Counted from the first letter of the stretch, positions 1 to 10,578 are shown. The stretch: DNA of 29,852 bases from Intoshia linei (GCA_001642005.1 LWCA01000377.1:1-29852); one strand, 5' to 3'. Translations and numbers: made by a program. The notes: generated by a model from the sequence alone, not told the origin.

Positions 1-2
1 GT

Positions 3-258
3 ATTTGCAAAACAAACAACTTAAGCTTGTACCCTACAAATGTACCCCAGTTTCTACCAATTGAAAATGCTCATGCAATTATCAAGCGTGAAGAATAAGT
101 TCAATCCAAAAAATGCCGACGAATTGGAGGAGAAAATCCATACAGTGATGAAAAACCGTGATACCCTTCTAAAATGCATCACTCTCGGTTTTAGTCGAAA
201 ATTTAGAGTTCTCTGCGACCAAGGAAGGCGTAATGGATTATTTTCCAATGTAAAATAG
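3..258 (+). pseudogene. Tc1/mariner-type transposase C-terminus, frameshifted
   Basis: Two overlapping frames together resemble the end of a Tc1/mariner (IS630 superfamily) transposase. The frame starting at base 3 reads YPTNVPQFLPIEN followed by AHAIIKREE and a stop at 98. This matches the family's 'P-x-x-x-P-x-x-x-P-I-E' block, which carries the last catalytic acidic residue. The continuation lies in another frame (about 90-258) and reads ELEEKIHTVM...GFSRKFRVLCDQGRRNGLF, like the C-terminal helices of these enzymes. The frame change near 85-98 breaks the gene. The 5' part lies outside the window, so element ends cannot be seen. It sits upstream of, and probably in an intron of, the next gene. 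The family call rests on motif recognition only. Confidence 0.7.
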
Positions 259-488
259 TAATTAAATATGTAAGTTTAAAATGTTATAACTTAATTTATA
301 AAAATTCGATTGGTCATTAATATATACGCGCTTTAAAAAGTTGCAGAATTAATTCCTCATACGTTATTTGCACAAGATATAATTTATATTTTAAGGATGT
401 ATAACAATAAGTAACAATATAGCAATTTTTAAATTTTCATGAAATGATCATAATTTTGTCGACCTTTTACGTGTATATTAAATATTAG
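259..488. other. AT-rich spacer, no gene seen
   Basis: No coding signal is seen on either strand. It ends in a clear splice acceptor (ttaaatattag at 478-488) for the first visible exon of the following gene, so it is probably intronic. Confidence 0.5.
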
Positions 489-3400
489 ATAATGAAAAAA
501 AACCAGAAAACGTGTGGCTAACTTATGGAAATATAGTCACTATAAACTTTGATGAAGAAACCCTTACATTTATTTGTGCTACCGATAATGGGATAGTTAG
601 TTTCTGGGAATATAAATCTGGTAAATTTCAAAAAATATTATTATATATAAACTATTATAAAGTAAATTAAAGTAATAATAATGCAAATAAAATTGTTACA
701 TTTTAGGAATCTGCATGGGATGCGTGCACACAGAACATAATGATTTGATTTCTGATTTACATTTATTGAATCCTGATAATGTACCAAACATTTCGAAATT
801 TCAAAACAAACTAAATAAAAAACAAAAAATATCTCTGAAAACTGACAAAATAGATAAAAGCAGTGAAATGGATGATATTCTTGTTAAATATAAAACAGTG
901 TCTGCGTTGGTAGTTACGTCGTGTTGTGAATTGTTTTATATTGATTCTAATGGACTTAATTTGGATAATAATCTTAAAGAGCTGATTTTAAAGTAACCTT
1001 ACGTTAACTTTTAACATTATCAGTTGAGCGAAACTTAAATCATTTAATATTAGATATGAATATTATTTAATTATTTTGAAATAATGTTGGAAAAGTCCAC
1101 AATATTAAATTTTACAATCATATAGAAAAAATTGGGTTTATTCCATAAATTTTCAACAACCTCCCACCAATAAGGTTTAACGTGACCGTGATTAAGATTT
1201 TTTTAAATTAGATTCAGATTTTGAAAATTGACATCATTTTATCATGAACCCTGGTTGGGCAGAGCCATCTTAAGCCACTTCTACCTGGGCTAAGCAAAGG
1301 GCCGGGCCCTTTAAAATTTTTAGCGAAGCGATAAAAAAAAAATTAGGACCCCTGTTTAGAAGACAGGGAATACTGTTTGTTGGAGACTTAGAGTCTTATT
1401 TCATCGAGTATTAATAAAAGCATTAAAAGATATTATGTAGGTTTCTAGTAACTTTTATTTCTTTTACAAAAACCTACTTACATTAATTAATGAACAAAGT
1501 TTACTTTTTCATTTGAATATTTACTTTTTAGAAAAGTTGTAATCTTAATTTGAAATAGTTTTTTTTGTCAATATTATTTTTAATTCTGTATTATCCAATT
1601 ATCATGAAAGTTTAATTATATAAACAGTTGAAAATTAATAAGAGAAAATCAAAGATTTCCTACATTTTTTTTGAATATTTACTTTAATAGAAAGGTTTTA
1701 ATGTTTAATATTATCATTTGAAACAGTTTTTATGTCAATATTATATAATAAACATTGTGGAATATATTTTAAATTCAATAATTACCAGAACTGTGATTCT
1801 TTTCTATTTTCTTTCTAGCTATTTGAATTCCCACACTTCAAAACTTATAAACTGATACTTAAGATATAAATGTAAAGTAATTTTTTGATAAATTGAGACC
1901 TCCTTTTAATATATAAATGTAAAGTTCTTTTATTAATTTGGGGGCCCTTTTTAATGAGGGGCTCTGGGCTAGAGCCCATATTGCTCATGCCTTAAAACGG
2001 CTCTGTGGTTGGGTACTGCCTTTTTACATGTCTCTGTATTTTTGGTACAGGTATAATCCTATTTACTTTGTATTGAAGTTTTATATCACTGTTTCCAAAT
2101 CTAGGAGATAATACCTACTACAATGTATTGTGGATGGTACAAATTATTTTAATAAATCAATTAATAAACATCATACGGTGACCTAAATTTCAATAAAATG
2201 GTAAAAAAGTGGTAATGACTCAATAGAATTTGGAAAACAGTTTTATCAACTGAAATCAATTGCCCTTTTAATATTTTTAATTGGTTCAATATTATTAACA
2301 TAAAACATTCTAATTAACCCTCAAGTTAGTTATTTTTATTAATATTTTCGTTAAATTAACAATTTATTATAATGTAATTGACAGTTAATAGAATAATACA
2401 AAAAATTATTGATTCTTAATAAAATTTTTAGTTCTGAAATAAATGCCAACAAAATAACATCAATTGTGAATATAAATGGAAAATATGTAATTTATCCTAG
2501 TCCAAATATACATGGTTGGATAGATATAAACATTTTGATTGATCATTGTACAGTAGGGTGTCCACTTTTGATGTTTTTTTATTAGAAACCCATTTTGCAT
2601 GTGGATGCTTATTTTGATTTTAAGCATTTATCACCCAAAAAAATGAAATCGGTTAATATTTATAAATTTTAAATGAAATTCATAAAAAATGTTAGTATTA
2701 ACAGTTTGGCGTATACTGTTAATATGTATTAGTAGGTAGCCATATAGTAAAATAATAAGAATAAATAATATAGTGGCGGTATTTAAAAAACTTTCAAAGA
2801 AGAAGAAATTTCAATAGTAAAAATTAGCACTTTCACGGTCAAACCCCAAATTATATTTTTTAATAAATAATAATAATAATTGAAAAATCCTAGTTATTAT
2901 TTTGATTTTTATACTGTTTAATTTTAGTTACTATTATGTTTGAAGGATGGATCTCTAATTTCATTTAATACTGATACATGTGATTACGAAACATCATTTG
3001 AATCATCCCCAGAATATGATATAAGTGAACCCTGGAAAGTAGTTTATTCGTTTAATAGAAGGTTTGGAAAGCTTTATATTGTTGGTAATTGTTTAAATAT
3101 TCTAACTTTAAGGTTTTGGCAAATAGTATCAACGTTATTCGCATTTTATTTCTCAACTTTCTAAGATTTCAAGTAGTTATTTTTTTATAAAAAGTTAACA
3201 CGTTAATAGAGGGGCTTTGAAACCTTGTTTCGTTGATGATTCAATTTGCCATATATACAAGGGGATTAATTAATTTGTCAGTATTTAATTAAAATACTGA
3301 CATTTTCTAATAAAAAATGTTCTGTATTTTCAACATAAAATTGTCAGTATACACATTAAAATATCAGTAATAAAAAGTATTTTGTCAATATTCAATCACA

Positions 3401-4558
3401 TATTTGTCAGTAAATATATTAACTATATCAGTATTCATCGAAAATTGTAAGTAACTCAACAAAAAAGTATATAGAAATAAACACATTTTATAAAATAATA
3501 TTTTGTCAGTAAAAAAATTGAATTGTAAGTTTGATGATTTTGGAGTGTCAGTATAAAAATTAAAAATCTAGTTTTTGAAAATTGAATGTAATTATGTCAA
3601 TCCCTTCAATATTTTTTATATCTCTTTCTTGTCTTTATTATTATCCTTGTGAGGTTAATAATTAAGTTAATCTTATGAAATACTTTATATAATAATATCA
3701 TCCACTACAGACCCAAGTTAAAACTGAAATATTAAGATACCATATTATACCTACAAACCATATTACAAAAAAATTAGAAATATTCTATGGTGTTCACACC
3801 AGAGAATATTTTTTTATGAGAACAAATTGTTAATTAATTGTGTCAGTATTTTTCTATAATTATTTTTCAGTATTTTAAGTGCCTTTACTGACAAAATAAT
3901 TTTTTTTACTGCCCTTTCAATTTAAATACTGACACCTTATCAATTGGCACCTAAAATACTGAAAAATCAATGTTGCTACTGACAAATCAATAAGAAAAAT
4001 ACTGACACAATAAATGCACGCCTATATACAATGTGTATTACATATTCCGTCGACTCTGATAAAATAGTAATTTGTGAATATACAATATTTCAATGATTTC
4101 AAATGTTTTTCAGAGCCTATGTTCCGTGTGGCCCACTTTAATGACGCAGTCTTATTCATAATTTTACTATAATTTAGTTAATTCAACAAAAAATAATGAT
4201 GCAAAAATATGTGTATTTGAAATAACCAAAGAATTGCAAATTGAGAAAAGAGTTCAAAAGGAGTCTAAAAATTTTGATCAAATTGTTAAAAGCATCTTGG
4301 AGGAAATGTAATGAGTATATACAATCAGATGTGCCAATACTTTTTTTAATACCGTTGAGATTTAATTGGAAAATGTTTACATAGAAGGGTAATAAGATTA
4401 CACATAGGTAGATTAGTTTCATTATGGTGCTCCGATATTTATTAAATAAATACAATATTTTCACAATAAATGACTAATTTAACAATATATTTAGACAGAT
4501 GGACAAAGTAGATACTGTGAATTATATAAAATCAAAATGGCCAAATTTTATAATATAA
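489..4558 (+). CDS. WD-repeat-like protein, 5' end outside the window
   Basis: Exons whose phases agree: 489-620, 707-992, 2432-2552, 2928-3084, then 4114 onward. The first acceptor is phase 1, so earlier exons lie upstream. The joined protein has propeller-like strands: NIVTINFDEETLTFICATD, then GIVSFWEYKSG, LLLCLKDGSLISFN and KLYIVEPMFRVAHF. This suggests a WD40/beta-propeller protein, but I do not recognise the family. Introns are 86, 1439, 375 and 1029 bp; the second contains a hAT-type element and the fourth the octamer array. The 3' end is unsure. The frame entered at 4114 meets TAA at 4170, while another frame from about 4173 reads STKNNDAKICVFEITKELQ. A 52-bp intron (4126-4177) or a one-base frameshift could join them. 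The end may be TAA 4309-4311, or a further exon 4495-4558 (QMDKVDTVNYIKSKWPNFII) after a donor at 4308. Confidence 0.65.
1260..2005. mobile_element. hAT-type element, non-autonomous, with perfect 8-bp TSD
   Basis: The terminal inverted repeats are CAGAGCCATCTTAAG on the left and CTTAAAACGGCTCTG on the right, and the similarity continues inward through GGGCC-rich stretches. It is flanked on both sides by TGGTTGGG (1252-1259 and 2006-2013), the 8-bp duplication typical of hAT insertion. I see no transposase reading frame in the 746 bp. There are internal imperfect repeats: TTTGAATATTTACTTT near 1515 and 1670, and ATATAAATGTAAAGT near 1865 and 1912. It lies within the second visible intron of the WD-like gene. 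Confidence 0.85.
2805..2860 (+). repeat. Fragment of dispersed repeat family R1
   Basis: The segment GAAATTTCAATAG...TTTCACGGTCAAACCCC resembles the TTTCAA..CACGGTCAAA block found at 12385-12420 and, on the other strand, at 21800-21850. It is short and diverged. Confidence 0.4.
3266..4010. repeat. Fold-back array of TGTCAGTA / TACTGACA octamers
   Basis: Exact TGTCAGTA occurs at 3276, 3342, 3405, 3504, 3546 and 3841. Its reverse complement TACTGACA occurs at 3295, 3886, 3927, 3977 and 4000. Near-copies such as TATCAGTA (3362, 3426) and TACTGAAA (3957) lie between. Apart from the copy at 3295, the forward form fills the left side and the reverse form the right side, so the region can fold back on itself. 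The block TTAATTAATT..TCAGTATTT appears near 3266 and again near 3830. No coding frame is present. It occupies most of the 1029-bp intron 3085-4113 of the WD-like gene. A fold-back transposon or a MITE with subterminal transposase-binding repeats would fit. Confidence 0.7.
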
Positions 4559-4561
4559 ATA

Positions 4562-4921
4562 TTAAAAATTATATTCACCACCATATGGTTGATATGAAGC
4601 ATTTTCTTTTATTACATAGCCTTCATCATCCGAATCTTTTGTTTCGTTTTTTTCAGTTTGTATAGGCTTTACAATGATTGGTGTATCACAATTAAATTCA
4701 TTCATTTTTGTAAATGTATTATTTTGTACATTGGTCATAGATTCTGATGCTATTTTTTTAGCCAATTTACTCATTATCGGAGTGGCCACGTCGCAAGTTG
4801 GATCCAATGCAAATGTATTGATGTCATCATTGTTTTCAAAGTTTTCGTTTACTATGTTTTCATATTGTTTTATTTCTTCGAGATAATTTAAAGTTATTTT
4901 GCTCAAATTTCTTCGAATCAT
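4562..4921 (-). CDS. CDC26: CDC26 (APC12), anaphase-promoting complex subunit
   Basis: Single-exon, 119-aa protein. The N-terminus MIRRNLSKITLNYLEEI, followed by KQYENI, matches the CDC26 signature: Met-hydrophobic-Arg-Arg, a short helix, then D/E-rich 'EEF/YENI'. In known CDC26 this N-terminus sits inside the TPR groove of APC6/CDC16 and stabilises it. That is why I start here rather than 13 codons upstream at 4960, where the ORF extension is hydrophobic (MPITLQLFLIF). The rest is acidic and probably disordered (DSDDEGY near the end). It ends YQPYGGEYNF, comparable to the aromatic tail of other CDC26 proteins. It is longer than the human protein (about 85 aa). The stop lies 3 bp from the possible stop of the convergent WD-like gene, so the 3' UTRs must overlap. 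The start faces the helicase gene across about 1 kb. Confidence 0.75.
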   Translation of the reverse strand: MIRRNLSKITLNYLEEIKQYENIVNENFENNDDINTFALDPTCDVATPIMSKLAKKIASESMTNVQNNTFTKMNEFNCDTPIIVKPIQTEKNETKDSDDEGYVIKENASYQPYGGEYNF

Positions 4922-5939
4922 AATTTTAAAAATCAAAAATAATTGTAGTGTAATTGGCAAGGTGATACTATAAACGTGTATTGAATTGTATCAATAAAGA
5001 TGATTTATTCAACAATGACAGATTTCTGACTGTTTTTTAACCATTGTTAAACTTTTAACATCGGATTTTATAAAACTTATACTGGGTAGCTGGGATACAT
5101 TTATAAATTTTGTTAGTAATAAAAGTAAAATAATAATATATCTAAAATTTAGAATCTAAATGTAATAAATTATCATTTCAGTAAATTACGCTTTATTTAT
5201 TTACTTCAGTTTTAATTTAAAATAAAACTATTTGAGTTTGTGCGATTTTTGTCTCCATAAAAACCTTACATTCGTATAATATCAAATTCAGAAATTCACA
5301 TCATTTCAACTTTATTTGTTGTAGTGTAAAACATCCAATAGGGTCCAAAGGGTTAATAATAAGACGCTATAAAACATAAAAAATACACCCTGTATCATTA
5401 AATATTACTTATATGATATTTCAATATAAAGATGAGTCATATCAGTGATATCATATTACATCATATATTATGAGTGATAATACATTTCAAGAAAACAATG
5501 TTTTACTATAAAATGTAATCAATTGTATAATTACGTAGACAATAATTTTTTGAAATTTCTTGGTAGAAAAAAAATAATTTTATTGTGAAATTGAATAAAT
5601 AATAAACATAAATTGGAGATTATTTTGGCAACACCGAAAAACGTACTTCGGTCGCTTTATTTTACATAATTTTTTTTTTAGCTTGAGCTAGGAAATTTTA
5701 TTTACATTAAAATGATTTGCAATGTGAATCAAAACAAACAAATATTTTCATATAGTCAAAGTTACAAAAATATAATAAAAATGAATGGCAACATCACGTA
5801 GCTACATGAACAAAGCTAAATATTGTGCTGAATACCACGGGTAACAATACATAAATATGTTTATTTATTTGTTTTCTATGAAAACACGAAAACTTTATTA
5901 AATTTGGCAACACTCTTGTATCGTTTTAAAATTTTAAGC
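4922..5939. promoter_or_regulatory. Divergent intergenic region between CDC26 and the helicase
   Basis: AT-rich, with no coding signal. It must carry the promoters of both divergent genes. GGCAACA occurs three times on the helicase side (5627-5633, 5787-5793, 5906-5912), twice as TTTGGCAACAC. A short palindrome CCGAAAAACGTACTTCGG follows the first copy. Functional meaning is inference only. Confidence 0.35.
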
Positions 5940-8795
5940 ATGGCATATAATAATAACAGGTAATTTTTAATTATAAATGGTGATTAAGTTGATTATTAAT
6001 CTTATAAAATTACAAAACTAATTTATCGAACCTTAATTTTTATTATAAACGATTTTCTAATTTTACAAGTTAATTGTGAATTTTAAAATTAATTTAAACA
6101 TTTAGTTACCCTTCAAGATATCAAAGTCAACCTCCAATGAGAAATCAATATGGTAGTTACAATTCAGGTAACCGAAACGGTGGTTATTTGTCAAATCAAG
6201 GCTATAATTACAATTCTGGTAGTGACCCTAGACGACCAATGAACACTAAATACAAACCACATGAAGGTCTTGATGTAACCAATGTCGACTGGACAAAAAA
6301 GGTTCTGAAAAATATCGTTAGGGGACAACATATTCAAAATGCAAATGCACTTACCCAAACTATTGTAATTTTTAACTACAGTGGTTCATTGATTATACGT
6401 ACAGCAAATTTTAAGTAAATTTTTTGTATTACTGAGACAATTGTATATACAAATGAAGATAATTTTGTTGATATTACATTTTCTATAAGTTAAATTTTCA
6501 ATTTTGCTGTAAGTGTAATCTATGAATTACTGTATCAACAAAATATTTAAATTATAACTTGAAATTAGGACCAAATTAAGCTTTTACGAAGTACACATTC
6601 TGTGTCTATCGAAGGTTCAACGCCTTTAAAACCTACGTATTCTTTTGATGAAGCTAGTTTACCCGGTATTTTATTTTTTGTTTATTTAAAGTATATTACA
6701 TTAATGTGTATTTGATTTTCTTTCTAGTCAAAATACGTGAAGTTGTGCGGAAATTAGGTTGGACACTACCAACTCCAATTCAAGCAGAGGGTAATTAGTT
6801 GTATTTTCTATTTTAATGGTTAATATTAGCTATGCCACTGGCAATGTCTGGAGTAGATGTAGTTGGAATTGCACAAACCGGTTCCGGTAAAACCGCTGCC
6901 TTTGTGTTGCCTGCTATAAATCACATTGCCAACCAAAATGTATCTCATATAGTTGGTCCTCTTGTCGTGGCTGTTGTTCCAACTAGAGAACTTGCGATTC
7001 AGGTCCATGAAGTAGCCAAACATTTCTGTCGAGAATTAAATATCACTTGTGTTTGTGTGTATGGTGGTGCTAAAAAAGATGCTCAAAGAAGTGAACTTTT
7101 AAATGGAGCAAATATGATTATAGCTACACCTGGTAGATTATTAGATTTTATTAGTATGGGTGTAGTTATAATGGACAATGTATCCTTTTGTATTTTGGAT
7201 GAAGCTGACAGGATGTTGGATATGGGCTTTGAACCGCAAATAAAAAAAATTATGCGACAAATTAGACCAGATAGGCAGATGCTCATGTTTAGTGCCACGT
7301 GGCCTAAAGAAGTCAAAATTCTAGCTGAAACCTTTTTAAAAAATTACATTAAAGTAAACGTTGGATCTCAGGAGTTGGCAGCTAATCACAATATTAAGCA
7401 AATTATTAAGGTTATCGATGAATCGCAGAAAGAAAAAACGTATTTAGTTATTTAATAGTGTTTTATTCGTATGTAGGTTGTACGAACTTCTTTGTAAAAT
7501 TGTGAATGAACCAAACAAAAAAACAATTATATTTTTCGAAACTAAACGAAAAACTGATACAATTACATTTTTACTTAGAAAACAAGGGTAAATTTAAAAA
7601 TTGAGCCTTATTAAATGTTTATAGATGGCCAGTAGCAGCAATTCACGGGAATAAAGATCAGAGAGAAAGAGAACGTGTTCTAGGCGGTAATTTTTTTTAA
7701 TCAATGATTTATAATTTATTTAGAATTTAAAAGTGGACGTTTACCAATATTATTAGCAACTGACGTTGCAGCTAGAGGATTAGGTTAGTAGTGTTTTGGA
7801 TTTGGGCATAAGCCCAATTGAAGAAAATGGAATACATTTCTGGTACTTTGATGGCCTAAATTTTTGGACAATTGTATTAATGTATGATTTTATTTTACAT
7901 GGACTCGTGGAATGCAATCGTATAAATATTGGCATCGAGCATCGATAATATTTATGATGTTTTCCACACATTTCCATGTGTTTTCATACATTAATACTGT
8001 GTGCTTTTTGACTTTTTTTGTTAACTAATGTGGTTTGATTAACATGCGTGCTTTATTGCATGACAATATTAATTGCTTTGTTGTAAGAAAATTATTTAGT
8101 TACTTTAAACGGCCATCATATTTGCGTTGCATTTCATTCGATCATTACCTCTTTATATTTCTGTTGTAATTTGATTTTTAGATGTTAGTGATATTAGTTT
8201 TGTTATAAACTATGATTATCCTAATAGTAGTGAAGATTATGTACATAGAATAGGTCGAACTGGAAGGGCCGGAAATAGCGGAACCGCATATACCTTTTTT
8301 ACATGTAATTTTTATAATTTATTATATTATTTCATTATAGTTAAACATGATTATCGATCTGGCGAATTAATTAATGTTTTGAGAGAAGCCAAACAAGAAG
8401 TACCTCAAGATTTAGTAGCATTAAATTATCACTTTGCTAGCAAAAAAAATGGAAGTAAGTTTAATACATTACCGATAAAAATGTTATTAAGGCATTCCAA
8501 TAAATTAAAAATAAGTGTTTTTATCAGTTTCATAAGATAAATTATTCACATTTCCTTAATGTTATTAAAATATGTACGACTGACCGTCCTCAAGTTTTCA
8601 TGCTTTTGATTTCATATATACATATTTCTATTAGGAAAAGGACAAAAAAGAACTAGAACAAATGATAACGATTTTGATGCCGATAAACGTTATAAATCGT
8701 CATATGGAACAAATAGTAGATTTAATGGTAATTCGCATGGCTATCAAAATGAAAGTTATCAAAGGACCGATAAACCATTTAATACTAGATATTAA
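5940..8795 (+). CDS. DDX5: DEAD-box RNA helicase, DDX5/DDX17 (p68) type
   Basis: Eleven exons with consistent phases: 5940-5959, 6106-6364, 6569-6665, 6728-6790, 6830-7439, 7477-7587, 7625-7686, 7724-7783, 8182-8304, 8341-8454, 8635-8795. The protein is 559 aa. An N-terminal Gly/Asn/Tyr-rich tail precedes the Q motif (PTPIQ). Then come AQTGSGKT (161-168, ATP binding), PTRELA (197-202), TPGR (246-249), DEAD (270-273), SAT (301-303), [10 protein letters not shown] and [10 protein letters not shown] (ATP and RNA contacts in the second RecA domain), and a basic disordered tail. The linker before the Q motif ([16 protein letters not shown]) matches the p68/DDX17 position. The known family acts in splicing, transcription and microRNA processing in the nucleus. 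Five introns are only 36-39 bp; the 398-bp intron holds a hairpin. An AATAAA lies at 8799-8804, just past the stop. DDX17 or a related paralogue is possible, so the symbol is approximate. Confidence 0.93.
7876..7995 (+). ncRNA. Long imperfect hairpin in helicase intron (candidate structured RNA)
   Basis: Paired blocks in order: ATTAATGTATGA (7876-7887) with TCATACATTAAT (7984-7995); ACATGGA (7897-7903) with TCCATGT (7973-7979); GTGGAA (7907-7912) with TTCCAC (7962-7967); ATAAATATT with AATATTTAT nearer the loop. Together they make arms of about 55 nt with a short loop around 7931-7946. It lies in intron 7784-8181. It could be a pre-miRNA-like stem, a splicing regulator, or a small inverted-repeat transposon. 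The pairing is read directly; the function is not shown. Confidence 0.4.
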
Positions 8796-9492
8796 TTTAA
8801 TAAATGTAATTAAGTAAATTGTTTAAATGCTTTAATCATCTTGTTTCTTGTTTCAGAACCTATATTTATATTAGCATAAATAACAATAAATTAAAATCTA
8901 TTTAATTTTGAATAAGTTATCCAAAAATTACATTGACTTTGATTAGTATGATAATAGCAGCGGAGAGCCAATAATACCATAAAAAGTTTCTTACGTCAAT
9001 TTAAGTTTAAATTAAGGTACATTGTACCAAAATTTTTGTAATGATAATTTGAAAGATCGTATATCAGTCGAACCTACCCACCTCCAGGCCAACTTCAAAA
9101 TGAAAAATAGGCTATACAAAATGTTAATGTTAATAAAAAACATTGACAGAAAAAAGTATCCCACATTAGTTTTGGAATTTTACGAAATCAGTCTTCTCTA
9201 CATACAAAATTAGCATTATGTGCATTTTACTACAAAACCCATATTTAATTTCAAAGTTATAGCTATATACCGTACTCGAACGCCTCACGAGTTTAGTTTT
9301 CCAATTTACCGTTTAAAAAAATTTGTATATTTCAATATCATAACTAAACCAGGTTCGTGGAAGTGTCTATAGGTCTTGAACATTGTATTTTTATTCCTTC
9401 TCGCTACATTGAACCAATTTGGGGTCTCCCATTGTGTACGCGAAAAAAATTAATTAATATTAACAACAATGAAAAAACCAATTTAAATAAAA
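8796..9492. other. Convergent intergenic region with one weak ORF
   Basis: This is the tail-to-tail space between the helicase and AGPAT. An open frame at 9022-9213 (+), 63 codons, includes RISVEPTHLQANFKMKNRLY. It matches nothing I recognise, and I see no good splice context, so it may be chance or a relic. Nothing else is seen. Confidence 0.4.
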
Positions 9493-10578
9493 TCAAACCG
9501 TCCGTTTGAGTTTGAGTCGCTGCATTGCGACAAAAATATGGCCTTTACAATGAAACTTCAAAAGTACGGTTAAATATAAATATTACACAAAGACGGAACA
9601 TCCTCCAATGTCATATCATAAGTATTAATTTGAGGTAGAATGTTGACATTAACGATTCCTAGATATGTAAAAATGTAAATAACTAAAAATACCATATTTA
9701 AAAGTTTTATTATCGTGGTCAATGAAATGGTAAGGTGAAATAACAACAGGAATAATTGGTATCTATTAAAATTATGAATGTGCTGAAAAATCAAAAAAAC
9801 CTTTCCTGAAACAGCTATATTAAAAGCTCCACATTTGAAAGGTAATATTTCCCCACTGCTGTTACGTGTTCCTTCAGGAAAAATTATTAACTTTAACTAT
9901 ATTTAAAATTGAAATTAAATCAACATTTCAAAGTAACATTTTTATCCAATATTTGTTTTGCACAAATATTAGCAAAATCAGTTCTCTGTTTTAATTTTCG
10001 GTTTATTAAAATGCTGCCAGACAGAGCACAACAAAATCCAAAAGCTCCAGCATAAATCAGGGATTGCTTTGCCATACAAATGATATTTGTAGGTATAATT
10101 TTACATAGAGCTAAATGTATTATATATTAAAAAAATAATTAATGAATATAAAAAACAAATGTACGCAAAATGTCAAGACACGACTGATGATTTAATATTA
10201 AAACACATGGTCCTTCTTGAAGTAAAATGTCAGTATTGCCAGAATAACGTATGTCAATATTTAATATTCTTGTAGCGTAATGTAAAATCGAGGCAAAAAT
10301 CCTAAAAATAATACAAAACTAGCATTTTAAATTACTAAAGGTATTCAAAATTACCAAACATTATTGAATTTCCGCGGTCGAATAGCAAATATGGGCAACA
10401 ATAACACAGAGAGAACGAGAATAACATATATATACGTGAAATATTTAATATTATAGCTGTATAATGGAGTAAAACGGCATATAGGTGCGAGAATTATGTA
10501 AAATATACAAGTGTAGTAAAAAAATGCAAAATATGAATACAATAAATAACTGAGACCAACCAAAGGATTTATACACAT
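9493..10578 (-). CDS. AGPAT: 1-acyl-sn-glycerol-3-phosphate acyltransferase (LPAAT)
   Basis: Seven exons on the minus strand, 10578-10355, 10301-10165, 10110-9938, 9896-9801, 9762-9693, 9658-9587 and 9542-9493, give a 273-aa protein. This is close to the usual length of AGPAT1/2. It acylates lysophosphatidic acid to phosphatidic acid in the ER membrane. The N-terminus has two hydrophobic segments (about 5-35 and 48-65). Motif I is NHQSCLD (112-118, catalytic His and Asp). Motif II is GSILINR (152-158). Motif III is FPEGTR (184-189, phosphate binding). Motif IV is IPIIPVV (211-217). The C-terminal MTLEDVPSLC resembles the family end. Introns are 53, 54, 41, 38, 34 and 44 bp, so no exon is recognisable from a long ORF. 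For the 9897-9937 intron I chose donor GTTACT because it gives ungapped alignment before FPEG. AGPAT1 versus AGPAT2 cannot be decided. Confidence 0.92.

Noticed and set aside
54-248. 64-codon minus-strand ORF
   Set aside because: It is the antisense of the Tc1/mariner transposase remnant.
4183-4464. 93-codon minus-strand hydrophobic ORF
   Set aside because: It is opposite the 3' exons of the WD-like gene and made of Phe/Leu/Tyr/Ile runs expected from AT-rich antisense.
4674-4886. 70-codon plus-strand ORF
   Set aside because: Antisense of CDC26, whose N-terminal signature is clear on the other strand.
6826-7316. Two minus-strand ORFs
   Set aside because: Antisense of the helicase core, which carries all conserved motifs on the plus strand.
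7780-7977. 65-codon minus-strand ORF
   Set aside because: Lies in the helicase intron and partly in the hairpin; no protein resemblance.
9570-9794. 74-codon minus ORF read as one unspliced protein
   Set aside because: Its N-terminal half is intron sequence; splicing at 9763-9800 and 9659-9692 restores the AGPAT motifs IPIIPVV and the C-terminal region.
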